Notes: generated from the letters alone by a model not told the origin. Counted from the first letter of the stretch, positions 37,729 through 46,570 are shown. The stretch: DNA of 64,000 nucleotides from Alistipes montrealensis (GCF_018362775.1 NZ_JAGYXY010000002.1:302769-366768); one strand, 5' to 3'. A program made the numbers and translations.

Positions 37729-39846
37729 ATGACCGAACAAATCATATCCCAACGATTGCAGATTTCCCTGCCCCAGGTGCAGGGAACCGTGCGCCTGCTC
37801 CGCGAAGGAGCGACGATCCCCTTCATCAGCCGTTACCGCAAGGAAGCCACCGGTTCGCTCGACGAAGTGCAGGTCGGCGCCGTCAAGGAGTGGCTGGACC
37901 GCCTCACCGAACTCGAGGCCCGCAAGCAGACCGTGCTCACGACGATCGAAGGGCTGGGCAGGCTGACCCCGGAGCTTCGCAAACGCATCGCGGAGTGCTG
38001 GGATGCGGTAGAACTGGAGGACATTTACCTGCCCTACAAACCCAAACGCCGCACGCGGGCTACGGTGGCGCGCGAACGGGGGCTGGAACCGCTGGCTGAA
38101 ATCATCCTGGCGCAGAACGCCCGCAACGTCGCGGAGCAGGCCCGGCGTTTCATCTCGGCCGAAGTGCCGACTCCCGGGGAGGCCATCGCCGGGGCCTGCG
38201 ACATCGTCGCCGAACGGGTGTCGGAGGACGAGCGCGCCCGCAACACGCTGCGCCGCACGTTCGCGCGCGAAGGCGTCGTACATTCGAAACTCGTCAAGGG
38301 CAAGGAGGCCGAAGGAGCGAAATACTCCGACTACTTCGACGCCACGTCGCCCCTGCGCAGCATCTCATCGCACCGGTTCCTGGCCATGCAGCGCGGTGAA
38401 GACGAGGGAATCCTGAAAATCACGATCGACATAGATGCGGAGTATTGCACCGAAAGCCTTTGCCGGCAGTTTATCCGCAACGGTTCGACGACGCGCGAAT
38501 GGATGGAAACCGCCGTGGCCGACTCGTTCAAACGCCTGATGCGCCCCTCGATCGAAACCGAGCAGCTTGCGGCGGCCAAGGCGAAAGCCGACGACGAAGC
38601 GATCCGGGTCTTCGCCGAAAACCTGCGCCAACTGCTGCTCTCATCCCCGCTGGGGCAGAAGCGCGTCGTAGCCATCGACCCGGGGTTCCGCACCGGATGC
38701 AAGGTCGTCGCACTCGATTCGCAGGGCAACCTCCTGCACAACACGACTATCTATCCCCATCCCCCGCAGGGCCGGCAGGCCGAGGCGGCCGAAACCCTGA
38801 AATCGCTGGCCGCCAAGTACAAGGCCGAAGCGTTCGCCATCGGGGACGGCACGGCGGGCCGCGAAACCGAACAGTTGGTCCGCGGACTGGGACTCGGCGA
38901 CGTGGAGATTTTCATGGTGAGTGAGGACGGAGCATCGGTTTACTCCGCCTCGGCCGTGGCGCGCGAAGAGTTTCCGGACTACGACGTAACGGTGCGGGGA
39001 GCCGTCAGCATCGGGCGGCGTCTGATCGATCCGCTGTCGGAACTGGTCAAAATCGACCCCAAGTCGATCGGCGTGGGGCAGTACCAGCACAGCGTCGATC
39101 AGTCGAAACTCAAGGCGCGGCTCCAGACGGTCGTGGAAAGCTGTGTCAACAAAGTCGGCGTCAACATCAACACCGCCTCGAAGCACATCCTGACCTACAT
39201 ATCGGGCCTGGGACCTGCGCTGGCGGAAAATATCGTTGCCTACCGTGCGGCAAACGGCGATTTCAAGAACCGCAAATCGCTGCTCAAAGTGCCGCGGCTG
39301 GGCGCCAAGGCGTTCGAACAGGCGGCCGGATTCCTGCGGGTCGTGGGAGGAGCGAACCCGCTGGACAACAGCGCCGTGCACCCGGAGTCATACCACATCG
39401 TCGAGCGGATGGCGGCCGATGCGGGTGTGACGGTCGAGAAACTGCTGAACGACAAATCGCTGCGCCGCGACCTGAAACCGGAGCGGTACGTGAGCGGGGA
39501 GGTAGGACTGCCGACCGTGACGGACATCCTGGAAGCGCTCGACAAACGGGGGCTCGACCCGCGCGAACAGTTGCAGGTTTTCGCGTTCGACCCCAATGTA
39601 CACACGATCGGCGACCTCAGCGAAGGGATGCTCCTGCCGGGGATCGTCACCAACATCACGGCGTTCGGAGCCTTCGTCGACATCGGCGTCAAGCAGGACG
39701 GGCTGGTGCATATCTCGCAACTGGCCGACCGCTACGTAGCCTCCCCGGCCGACGTGGTACACCTGGGGCAGCATGTCGAGGTGCGGGTAACGGGCATCGA
39801 CACCGTCCGGGGCCGGATCTCGCTGACGATGCGCACGAAGGCGTAG
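37729..39846 (+). CDS. tex: Tex-family S1 RNA-binding transcription accessory protein
   Basis: A 705-residue cytosolic nucleic-acid-binding protein implicated in transcription. The ATG at 37729 is chosen because upstream in-frame codons overlap the promoter. Domains in order are the Tex N-terminal helical region (about 1-190), central HTH-like part, a YqgF/RNase H-like domain (VVAIDPGFRTGCKVVAL, about 312-330, and IGDGTAGRETE), helix-hairpin-helix motifs (LGPALAENIVAYR, about 490-502, and VPRLGAKAFEQAAGFLR), and a C-terminal S1 domain (GIVTNITAFGAFVDIGVKQDGLVHIS, about 640-665). Length and order are normal. It appears monocistronic with its own promoter and terminator. Confidence 0.96.
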   Translation: MTEQIISQRLQISLPQVQGTVRLLREGATIPFISRYRKEATGSLDEVQVGAVKEWLDRLTELEARKQTVLTTIEGLGRLTPELRKRIAECWDAVELEDIYLPYKPKRRTRATVARERGLEPLAEIILAQNARNVAEQARRFISAEVPTPGEAIAGACDIVAERVSEDERARNTLRRTFAREGVVHSKLVKGKEAEGAKYSDYFDATSPLRSISSHRFLAMQRGEDEGILKITIDIDAEYCTESLCRQFIRNGSTTREWMETAVADSFKRLMRPSIETEQLAAAKAKADDEAIRVFAENLRQLLLSSPLGQKRVVAIDPGFRTGCKVVALDSQGNLLHNTTIYPHPPQGRQAEAAETLKSLAAKYKAEAFAIGDGTAGRETEQLVRGLGLGDVEIFMVSEDGASVYSASAVAREEFPDYDVTVRGAVSIGRRLIDPLSELVKIDPKSIGVGQYQHSVDQSKLKARLQTVVESCVNKVGVNINTASKHILTYISGLGPALAENIVAYRAANGDFKNRKSLLKVPRLGAKAFEQAAGFLRVVGGANPLDNSAVHPESYHIVERMAADAGVTVEKLLNDKSLRRDLKPERYVSGEVGLPTVTDILEALDKRGLDPREQLQVFAFDPNVHTIGDLSEGMLLPGIVTNITAFGAFVDIGVKQDGLVHISQLADRYVASPADVVHLGQHVEVRVTGIDTVRGRISLTMRTKA

Positions 39847-39874
39847 TCCCCGTGCAGGCAGGGAAACATCCGAC

Positions 39875-39912
39875 AAAAAAGCAGTCCACAGATAACCGTG
39901 GACTGCTTTTTT
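39875..39912. terminator. Bidirectional terminator between tex and the LemA cluster
   Basis: A 15-bp stem (39875-39889 with 39898-39912) with A6/T6 ends and an 8-base loop lies between convergent genes and should end transcripts from both sides. Confidence 0.9.
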
Positions 39913-40000
39913 GAAAGTCCGGAACTGCAACCGGAACCCGCCGGGAAAGCGGATCACGAAGGCTGCCCGGAAACCGGTTATGTGAGTGAATGATATCCGA

Positions 40001-40585
40001 TTAATATTCGCCTTCGTAGACCGTAAAGCGCTCGCCCAGCTTCTCGCGGATGATGCGCAGGGCGGCAGCCTTGTCACCGACGCGGTCCAGAACCGGGAAG
40101 TTACCCTTGCCTCCGCCCGGAACATTGCGGTAAGTGACATGCAGTTCGACGTTCATGAAGATCGACGAAAAAATCTTCTGGATAATCAGCGACAGGTAGT
40201 TACGGTAGGTGATCACGCCCGTCAACTCGGCGCGGTTCACATCCTCCCACGCCAGTTTCTCTTTCATAAAGGGATAGAAAGCCGGCATGGTGATCCGTTC
40301 GTCGTCGAAAGTCACTTTGCCGCTGAAGGCGCAGCGAAGCGCAAGAAGTCCGTAGACGATCATCACACCCATCAAAGCGAAGTAGTAGATCGGCATATTG
40401 CCCGCAATGCCCGTGGCCTGAGACCCCATCGAGCCGAGCGCCGAAAACAGCAGCACAACGGAGGCGCCCCAAGCCACGACGGTTTGGAGCAGGTAAAACA
40501 TTTTGTTGACCGGAAGTGCATAGGGCTTCCCGGCGGGAAGCTTGGCGGTTTCGGAACTTTTCAGGAGTTTTTCGATTTTTCCCAT
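40001..40585 (-). CDS. Small membrane protein of the LemA/DUF3137 cluster
   Basis: No named family recognised. The 194-residue protein has two hydrophobic segments (about 30-50 and 63-85) followed by a soluble region (about 88-194) that begins VTFDDERITMPAFYPF. That could form a PH-like fold similar to membrane-associated DUF304-type domains. It is the last of four tightly spaced minus-strand genes, 11 bases after the previous stop. A shared job with LemA and the DUF3137 protein at the inner membrane is inferred from the operon. Confidence 0.65.
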   Translation of the reverse strand: MGKIEKLLKSSETAKLPAGKPYALPVNKMFYLLQTVVAWGASVVLLFSALGSMGSQATGIAGNMPIYYFALMGVMIVYGLLALRCAFSGKVTFDDERITMPAFYPFMKEKLAWEDVNRAELTGVITYRNYLSLIIQKIFSSIFMNVELHVTYRNVPGGGKGNFPVLDRVGDKAAALRIIREKLGERFTVYEGEY

Positions 40586-40596
40586 GTGGTTTCTTT

Positions 40597-41157
40597 TTAT
40601 TTAATCGGGTGAATGGATTTGATCGCGGTTTTGTAGTCGTCGTACTCTTTGCCCGAGACGGTCATGACCTCAGCAACAGGATTGAACTCCGAAGGCGACT
40701 CATAGGCACGCAGTTGGAGATAAAATTCATGCCCCAGGGCATCTTCATAGACATAAAGTTGCAGGGGGTCGTTCTCGGTCTCGGCAGCGTCGGAAAGGAA
40801 ATCGAAGTCCCGGCGCAGGAAAGCCTCTAGGACCTCGGCGGCCGAGGTATTTACGCGATCGAATTTCTTGAGCCCGATGTGGCGGATGCGGCCGTTGCTC
40901 TGGCGGTTGTAATATTCCTCGCAGCCGAGCCAGACGGAAGCGGCGCAAATCAGCAGCCCGATAACCGCGGCGACGCGGATCATCCAGAGCGGAAGGAGCG
41001 GAATCACCGCAGGAAAGACGATCAGCAGTACACACACCGCAGCTCCTGCCATATAAAGCGTCTTCTGAAGGCGCTGTGTGCGTTTTTCGAACTTTTCGGG
41101 ATGGCGGTCGCAATAGATCTCGAAGGTCTGCGCCAGGTCCCGGGTATTTTCTGTCAT
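40597..41157 (-). CDS. Small membrane protein of the LemA/DUF3137 cluster
   Basis: No named family recognised. The 186-residue protein has a basic amphipathic N-terminus, two adjacent membrane segments (about 33-52 and 57-77) and a cytosolic domain (about 85-186). That topology resembles the product of the gene after it, so the two may be distant paralogues. It begins 26 bases after the DUF3137 gene and ends 11 bases before the last gene of the cluster. Confidence 0.62.
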   Translation of the reverse strand: MTENTRDLAQTFEIYCDRHPEKFEKRTQRLQKTLYMAGAAVCVLLIVFPAVIPLLPLWMIRVAAVIGLLICAASVWLGCEEYYNRQSNGRIRHIGLKKFDRVNTSAAEVLEAFLRRDFDFLSDAAETENDPLQLYVYEDALGHEFYLQLRAYESPSEFNPVAEVMTVSGKEYDDYKTAIKSIHPIK

Positions 41158-41183
41158 AGGTAAAATGTTTGGGAATTACACAG

Positions 41184-42215
41184 TTATTCAATCCGCAGTT
41201 CGCGCAGGACCGACTCCGTAGCCGCGATGTCGGCCTGAATCTCTTCGACGATACGGCCGTTGCCGGCGGCTCCCGAGCGCAGGCTGAGGAACCCGTCGGG
41301 CATCGACACAGCGATATAAAAGCGGTTGGCATTGAACGAGAGCATCATGTCGCGTCCGTATTTCTGCTGCAGGCGGGTGATGTCGCGCATCATGACCGGC
41401 GTCAAGACACGGCGGCACAGCACCTCGTCCGATGCATAGACAGCGAAAAGGCGTTCGAATTCGGGGTCTTCGAGTTGGACGAGTTTGCGGCCGTCGCTCT
41501 CCTTGAGCCGCTGAATCGAGCGGGCGAGGTAGCCCAACTTGTTTTCGAGGTGATCGGGCAGGATGACGATGCTGCCCGGGACACGCTGTTCCATCTCGGC
41601 CCAGGCAAACATCCCCCGGAAGTCGTACAGCGAGTTTTCGACACGCGACGCGAACAGCGGACGGACGATCGTCCGGTACATCCCTGCCAACCCGGCATTG
41701 CCCTGCGAAAGATTGCGCCCGAGGCCCAGATCGGTAACGGTCAGTTTCGATCCGCAGGCAGGCAGGCTGAGCGAAGCGAACGTACAGGCGTACAGATTGC
41801 CCGACTTGGCGTAATTGCTCATAAAGAGGCTCCCACGGAGAATATGATCGGGGACATTGCGGGCGGGCGTCTGGAATTCCGCCCCCGGAAACAGGGTTGT
41901 CACGATATGCGACACAGCGGCCTGCTCCTGTCGGGAAAAAGCGCTGTAAGCCCGTACAAAGACCAATTCAAGGACAATCAGCAGCGCCATGGCCGGCAAC
42001 ATCCAGATCATGATCCCGGAACTGACGACACCGTATTGATCTCCGGTCAGGAAATAGGGACCGCCAAAATTCAGGAACAGCACGAATATCAGCCACAGGA
42101 CGACAGCCAGGAAAATAGGCGTTTTCGTCCAACGGATAATACGCCGGTTACGTTCGGCGCGCCGCAGCGTGAGCATCAGCTCCGCCTGAAGGGATTGCAT
42201 GTCGGGAGCAGACAT
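41184..42215 (-). CDS. DUF3137-family membrane protein
   Basis: A 343-residue protein with two N-terminal membrane segments (about 29-50 and 66-88) and a large soluble domain. The phrase FERLFAVYASDEVLCRRVLTP (about 248-268) is the typical core of DUF3137 proteins, which very often neighbour lemA. The gene begins 2 bases after the lemA stop codon, so translation is probably coupled. Function is unknown; a role in envelope maintenance together with LemA is a guess from conserved pairing. Confidence 0.85.
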   Translation of the reverse strand: MSAPDMQSLQAELMLTLRRAERNRRIIRWTKTPIFLAVVLWLIFVLFLNFGGPYFLTGDQYGVVSSGIMIWMLPAMALLIVLELVFVRAYSAFSRQEQAAVSHIVTTLFPGAEFQTPARNVPDHILRGSLFMSNYAKSGNLYACTFASLSLPACGSKLTVTDLGLGRNLSQGNAGLAGMYRTIVRPLFASRVENSLYDFRGMFAWAEMEQRVPGSIVILPDHLENKLGYLARSIQRLKESDGRKLVQLEDPEFERLFAVYASDEVLCRRVLTPVMMRDITRLQQKYGRDMMLSFNANRFYIAVSMPDGFLSLRSGAAGNGRIVEEIQADIAATESVLRELRIE

Positions 42216-42217
42216 TA

Positions 42218-42787
42218 TTACTTGAAAAGTTGTTTCACATCGGGAACAGCGCGTTCGGCTTCAGGAATGTCGATCAACTCCTCGCACCGGTGTTTCCGGC
42301 ACACGGCAACCCACGACGAGGGAAACATTTCGATGGCATTGTTGTAGTCGACGACGGCGGCGTTATAGGTACGACGGATGGCCTGAAGCTGCATTTCGAC
42401 CTCCTCCAATGCATGCTGCAGTTGCAGGAACTGACCGTCGGCTTTCAGGTCGGGGTAATTCTCGGCCGTGAGCCGCAGTTGCGGAAGCAGTGCCGAGAGG
42501 CGGTTGCCGGCTTCGATCTGTTTGCGTTCGTCGGTTGCAGACGCGGCCTGCGTACGCAGTTCGGTAATCTGCATCAACGTCCGGTTTTCATAGTCCATAT
42601 AGGTGCGGGCCGCCGCAACCAGATTCGGGATCAGGTCGTTGCGCTGCTTCATGGCTACACAGATACCGCTCCGGCATTGTTTCACGCGGTTGCGCTTTGC
42701 AATCAGGCTGTTTGACGTAAAGATGAACCAAAGGGCAAAAACGGCCGCAAAAAGAACACCTCCGATAATAAAAAGAGTGTCACCCAT
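42218..42787 (-). CDS. lemA: LemA-family membrane-anchored protein
   Basis: A 189-residue protein. The start at 42787 gives one N-terminal membrane segment (about 4-24); an earlier frame-open start would add residues lying over the putative promoter. The LemA signature is visible: NSLIAKRNRVKQC, then RNDLIPNLVAAARTYMDYE (about 49-67), and a long helical bundle with PDLKADGQFLQLQHALEEVE. The C-terminal VAVCRKHRCEEL replaces the more usual ending. LemA proteins present their helical bundle outside the inner membrane; their biochemical role is unsettled. First gene of the four-gene cluster. Confidence 0.9.
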   Translation of the reverse strand: MGDTLFIIGGVLFAAVFALWFIFTSNSLIAKRNRVKQCRSGICVAMKQRNDLIPNLVAAARTYMDYENRTLMQITELRTQAASATDERKQIEAGNRLSALLPQLRLTAENYPDLKADGQFLQLQHALEEVEMQLQAIRRTYNAAVVDYNNAIEMFPSSWVAVCRKHRCEELIDIPEAERAVPDVKQLFK

Positions 42788-42809
42788 CGAACATTCGGTT
42801 GTTTGGGGA

Positions 42810-42817
42810 CAAAGGTA
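42810..42817 (-). promoter_or_regulatory. -7 box of the LemA cluster
   Basis: The minus strand reads TACCTTTG, an exact TAnnTTTG match 23 bases upstream of the lemA ATG. A possible TTTG lies at 42832-42835 but only 14 bases away, so the -33 box is uncertain. Confidence 0.55.
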
Positions 42818-42939
42818 AGGGGGAAAACAGCCAAACCCCATCATCGGCAGGGGGACAAATCGGCAGACTCGGGGCTATGTGCAACAGACTGATTTTCTAC
42901 AACATATACACAAAGACGCCGGGACAATCCGGGGGACAA

Positions 42940-44577
42940 TCAGAAATTATGGAGCAGCGATTCGAGCGTATAGCCTTCGCCCGACTTCATTTTTTCGAGC
43001 CGGATGCGGCGTATCCGCTTTTTGACCGAATCCTTCTCCAGGCAGACAATCCGGGCTATTTCAGAATGGGAAAGCTGCATCTTGACCATGCAGCAATAGC
43101 GGATATCCTCTTCGTTGAGGACCGGGTAAGCCTCGCGCAGCCGTTGGGTAAATCCATCGAAAATCGCATCGGCATGTCCGAAGATCACCTCCCAGTCCGC
43201 GTCGCTCAGACGGATAACGTCCTTGCCGGAAGCAGGGATGAACCGCTGGGTGAGCTGCCGGAAGAAGACCGTTTTCAACTGGTCGACCTTCCCGTCCAGC
43301 TCCGACAGGCGGGTTTCGGCGTGGAGCCGCTCGGCCTCCTTCTGCCGCAGGTATTCCTGCTGGCGGATGAGCTGGTCCTGCTGTAAGATAATATGCTGTT
43401 TCCGGAGGCGGTCACGCCGGAAATGGACGACACACCCGGCGAACAGCAACATTGCGGAAATCAGAATAATGCGGTAAATCCACCTGTCGCGGGCGATTTT
43501 CTGCTCTTTGAGCAATTGGTTCTGCTCGCGGAATTTATCGTAACGAAAAACCCGCTGGGTCTCGAAAATACGGGCGCTTTGCTCCTCTTCGTAAATCGAA
43601 TCCTGAAGGCAGTTATACTGCCGTTGGAAATCGAGCGCCGAATCCAGGCGGCCCATTTGCTCATACGCGACGGCATATGCCTCGGCCCGTATTTGTCGGT
43701 CGGAGATCGACGGGATACCCATTTTTTCGGCTTGTGCGAGGCAGTGGAACGCCGAGTCGCAATGTCCCATACGGGCATGGATACGAGCTTTATCGACCAG
43801 TTGGGAAGGCTGCCGCCGGTCATTCTCCGACAGCAAAGCCCGGGCCTGATTACGGTATTTCAAAGCCTCCGGGAAGTTGCCCTCGGCATAGCCGATATAA
43901 CTCAGGAGCGTATAGGTCGGCGAGAGGTCCTCGCCCAAGTTCGCCTTACGGCCGGCATCCAGGGCCCGGAAGGTATAATGACGGGCGCTGTCGTATTGCT
44001 TCAGTTCGACGAACCCATAGGCAATGTCGTTCAGCGAAATGCAGCGGTAAAGGTCATTGTCGAGCGAATCGGCATATTGCAACGCCCGCTTCGAATAGAC
44101 GATCTTAGCATCGTGGAGTCCCTGCTCGCTGTTCAGCACTCCAATCCACGTATTGGAAATGTAATGCTGGTTGAAATTGCGGCTCGTTTCCAGGAAAGCG
44201 TTACCTTTCAGGTAACAGGTGATGGCCTGTTCGGGCCGCCTCATGGCCCGGGCCACCTGCCCCGCATAGAAATAGGACTTGTAGGCATTGGCCGAATCGG
44301 TGGTATTGCGGAAATAATCGACTGCGACATAGGACAATGTGTCCTGCGTAAGGTCTTCGTGCAACTGGCAACGTGCCTGCGTCACGAGCAGCGCAAAGAG
44401 CGCATAATCGTGGCGTGAAAGGCTCGCAGGCTTCCGGATGGTCTTCAGCAGTTGCATGGCACTGTCGGGATGCTCGCGCACAAGGGCATCGGCCCGTTCG
44501 AGGGCAACCGGAGTCGGAGTGCACCCGGCAAACCCCAGAGCAGCACACAAAATCGGAATAATAGACGCAAATTTCAT
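42940..44577 (-). CDS. Membrane-spanning TPR/HTH regulator
   Basis: A 545-residue protein built like the product of 33258-34928. A signal segment with lipobox GFAGC (Cys19) leads into TPR-type helical repeats (about 25-330; for example ISLNDIAYGFVELKQYDSARHY). A single transmembrane segment (RIILISAMLLFAGCVVHF, about 372-389), a coiled coil (about 392-440) and a C-terminal helix-turn-helix domain (about 485-530; LSHSEIARIVCLEKDSVKKR) follow. It should sense something outside the inner membrane and bind DNA inside. Candidate targets are the LemA cluster downstream on the same strand or itself, since a palindrome lies over its promoter. Confidence 0.82.
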   Translation of the reverse strand: MKFASIIPILCAALGFAGCTPTPVALERADALVREHPDSAMQLLKTIRKPASLSRHDYALFALLVTQARCQLHEDLTQDTLSYVAVDYFRNTTDSANAYKSYFYAGQVARAMRRPEQAITCYLKGNAFLETSRNFNQHYISNTWIGVLNSEQGLHDAKIVYSKRALQYADSLDNDLYRCISLNDIAYGFVELKQYDSARHYTFRALDAGRKANLGEDLSPTYTLLSYIGYAEGNFPEALKYRNQARALLSENDRRQPSQLVDKARIHARMGHCDSAFHCLAQAEKMGIPSISDRQIRAEAYAVAYEQMGRLDSALDFQRQYNCLQDSIYEEEQSARIFETQRVFRYDKFREQNQLLKEQKIARDRWIYRIILISAMLLFAGCVVHFRRDRLRKQHIILQQDQLIRQQEYLRQKEAERLHAETRLSELDGKVDQLKTVFFRQLTQRFIPASGKDVIRLSDADWEVIFGHADAIFDGFTQRLREAYPVLNEEDIRYCCMVKMQLSHSEIARIVCLEKDSVKKRIRRIRLEKMKSGEGYTLESLLHNF

Positions 44578-44581
44578 TCCT

Positions 44582-44608
44582 CGCTATATTTGGAATACAA
44601 ATATAGCG
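44582..44608. promoter_or_regulatory. 11-bp perfect palindrome over the promoter of the TPR/HTH regulator
   Basis: CGCTATATTTG (44582-44592) and CAAATATAGCG (44598-44608) form a perfect inverted repeat with a 5-base spacer, 5 bases upstream of the start codon. Each arm contains TATATTTG, the -7 consensus, reading outward on opposite strands (44585-44592 plus, 44598-44605 minus). A minus-strand TTTG lies 17 bases beyond the latter at 44623-44626. It may be an operator or a symmetric pair of promoters. Confidence 0.6.
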
Positions 44609-44689
44609 GATTTTTCAGTTTGCAAAACGGCAACGCGCCATTTTCAGAAATACAGTCGCCGGCACAGCGCATACGGACAGAAGACTGCC

Positions 44690-44830
44690 GGAGTAAGGGA
44701 GGGGCGCATTCCGACGAATGCGCGCAGCGAAGGCGCAAACGAGCCGGAAGGTTTCCCGGCCGGAGAGGTGTCCGAACGACCGACTTGGTCGGAAAATGGC
44801 CTTTTAAGGTCGGATATTATCCGGGAAACC
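44690..44830. other. Structured non-coding intergenic segment upstream of the sulfatase gene
   Basis: The gap 44609-44843 has no convincing gene. Within it lie several hairpins: an 8-bp perfect stem (44704-44711 with 44716-44723), an imperfect GC-rich stem around 44743-44762, and CCGAC/GTCGG (44780-44784 with 44788-44792). A stretch from 44762 begins like a tRNA-Ser 5' end but no complete tRNA can be folded. It could be a repeat element, an RNA gene or a leader; strand is unknown. Confidence 0.35.
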
Positions 44831-44843
44831 CGTAAAACATCGT

Positions 44844-44851
44844 TACCTTTG
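44844..44851 (+). promoter_or_regulatory. -7 box of the sulfatase gene
   Basis: TACCTTTG matches TAnnTTTG exactly, 45 bases before the ATG at 44897. No clear -33 box. Confidence 0.5.
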
Positions 44852-44896
44852 ACTATTCGGTTTTCTGCCGAAACAACCCGCTAACCGATCTACGCT

Positions 44897-46438
44897 ATGA
44901 AAAACGGAATGTTGATTAAGTCGTCATGCATATTGGGTGCACTGGCCTCGTGCTACGGAGCCTCGGGAAAAGACCCGCGGCCCAACGTCATCCTGATCCT
45001 TGCCGACGACATGGGAATCGGGGACGTAAGGGGACTCAATCCCGACTCACAGATAGAGACCCCCTGTCTCGACGAAATGTGCAACCGCGGCATCGCGTTC
45101 ACCGATGCGCACGCCTCATCGGCCCTCTCCACCCCCTCGCGCTACTCGATCCTCACGGGACGCTACAACTGGCGTTCGGAGAAAAAAGGAGGCGTACTCG
45201 GCGTCATGTCGCCCCCGATGATCGCTCCGGGACGCAAAACCATCGCCGACATGTTCAGGGCCTGTGACTATACGACGGCAATCATCGGCAAATGGCACCT
45301 GGGCTGGGACTGGACCGGCAAGGACGGCAAGCCGGCAAAGAAGATCGACGACATCGACTTTACCAAACGCGTAGCCAACGGCCCCACCGACAAGGGGTTC
45401 GACTATTTCTACGGACTGACCTCACCCTCGGGGCCCCCGCACCTATACCTTGTCAACGACATGGCGGAAAAACAACCGAATATGGTATTCGAAGACTCCG
45501 GCGGAGGATTGTACAAGATCAAGGGCGGCGTCGGGCACAGCGACTGGAGTGCGGAGAGCATGCAGCCGCACCTGGCGGATAAAACGCTCGAATACCTCGA
45601 CGAGAACAAGGACTCCGACAAACCGTTTTTTCTCTACATGGCCCTAACGGCGCCCCACATCCCGCTTTTCCCCAGCCCGGAATTCAAAGGAAAATCGGCG
45701 ATCGGCGATTACGGCGACCTGGTGATGATGATCGACGACATCGTCGGCAGGATCAACCAGAAGCTGAAAGAGATCGGCAAGTACGACGATACGATCGTGA
45801 TGTTCGCTGCCGACAACGGCTGCGCCGGATACATCAACATGGGGCAGATAAACAAGAAAGGCCACTATCCGTCCTATATTTACAGGGGATACAAATCCCA
45901 CGGCTGGGAAGGCGGTCACCGCATTCCCTTCATCCTGTCGTGGGGCGACCGGTACGGCCGCCGGACAGATAATTCGCTCGTGTCGCTGACCGACCTCTAC
46001 GCTACATTCGCCGACATGCTCGGCTACCGGGCGGACGCCGGCGAAGCCGAAGACAGTTACAGTTTCTGGCCGATACTGAACGGCACGGGCGATACGTCCC
46101 GAACCGACCTGATCGCAACGTCGGGAGCCGGTTATTTCACCTACCGAACGCCGCAGTTCAAGCTGATATTCAATGCAGGCAACGGCTCCGCCGAAGAGTA
46201 CAGGATCGAAGGCCGGCCTTCGTTGCAGCTCTACGACATGGTCAGCGACCCCGAAGAGAAGGTCAACCAGATAAACAATCCCGCATATGCCGGCCAGGTC
46301 CGCGAGATGGCGGCCCGGGTAAAGAAATACATCGAGGACGGACGATCGACGCCCGGTCCCGAATCGACCAACGACGGCGGCGATTCCTGGAAACAGGTTC
46401 TCGACATCATGAACGACCTATACACCAAAAATCTGTAA
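44897..46438 (+). CDS. Exported sulfatase with serine-type active-site motif
   Basis: A 513-residue sulfatase of the alkaline-phosphatase superfamily that would remove sulfate from glycans or other esters. The N-terminus resembles a lipoprotein signal (LGALASC, Cys19). Calcium-binding Asp37-Asp38 lie in LILADDMG. The site converted to formylglycine is Ser78 in S-T-P-S-R, so it needs an anaerobic radical-SAM maturase (anSME), which is not in this window. GKWHLG, TAPHIP and FAADNG are further conserved pieces. No SusCD pair adjoins it; the nearest gene is the convergent GH130. Substrate is unknown. Confidence 0.93.
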   Translation: MKNGMLIKSSCILGALASCYGASGKDPRPNVILILADDMGIGDVRGLNPDSQIETPCLDEMCNRGIAFTDAHASSALSTPSRYSILTGRYNWRSEKKGGVLGVMSPPMIAPGRKTIADMFRACDYTTAIIGKWHLGWDWTGKDGKPAKKIDDIDFTKRVANGPTDKGFDYFYGLTSPSGPPHLYLVNDMAEKQPNMVFEDSGGGLYKIKGGVGHSDWSAESMQPHLADKTLEYLDENKDSDKPFFLYMALTAPHIPLFPSPEFKGKSAIGDYGDLVMMIDDIVGRINQKLKEIGKYDDTIVMFAADNGCAGYINMGQINKKGHYPSYIYRGYKSHGWEGGHRIPFILSWGDRYGRRTDNSLVSLTDLYATFADMLGYRADAGEAEDSYSFWPILNGTGDTSRTDLIATSGAGYFTYRTPQFKLIFNAGNGSAEEYRIEGRPSLQLYDMVSDPEEKVNQINNPAYAGQVREMAARVKKYIEDGRSTPGPESTNDGGDSWKQVLDIMNDLYTKNL

Positions 46439-46494
46439 AGGACAAACGGCATTGATGGACGCCGGACCGAAACCGGAGGTCCGACTCCGATCGC

Positions 46495-46537
46495 AAAAAA
46501 CCTCCGCATCCCGGAATCGACGATGCGGAGGTTTTTT
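46495..46537. terminator. Bidirectional terminator between sulfatase and GH130 genes
   Basis: A 16-bp stem (46495-46510 with 46522-46537) with A6/T6 ends and an 11-base loop lies between the two convergent genes. Confidence 0.92.
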
Positions 46538-46570
46538 GTCAGCGGCAAGCAGCAATGCCGGAGAAGCATC

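Noticed and set aside
44762..44810. Possible tRNA-Ser gene
   Set aside because: Only the first 14 bases match; no anticodon arm, variable arm or T loop can be folded, and the acceptor stem has no partner.
44438..44884. Short plus-strand open frames across the regulator's promoter and the structured segment
   Set aside because: They overlap the 5' part of the antisense regulator gene, have no protein-like pattern and cross a palindromic promoter.
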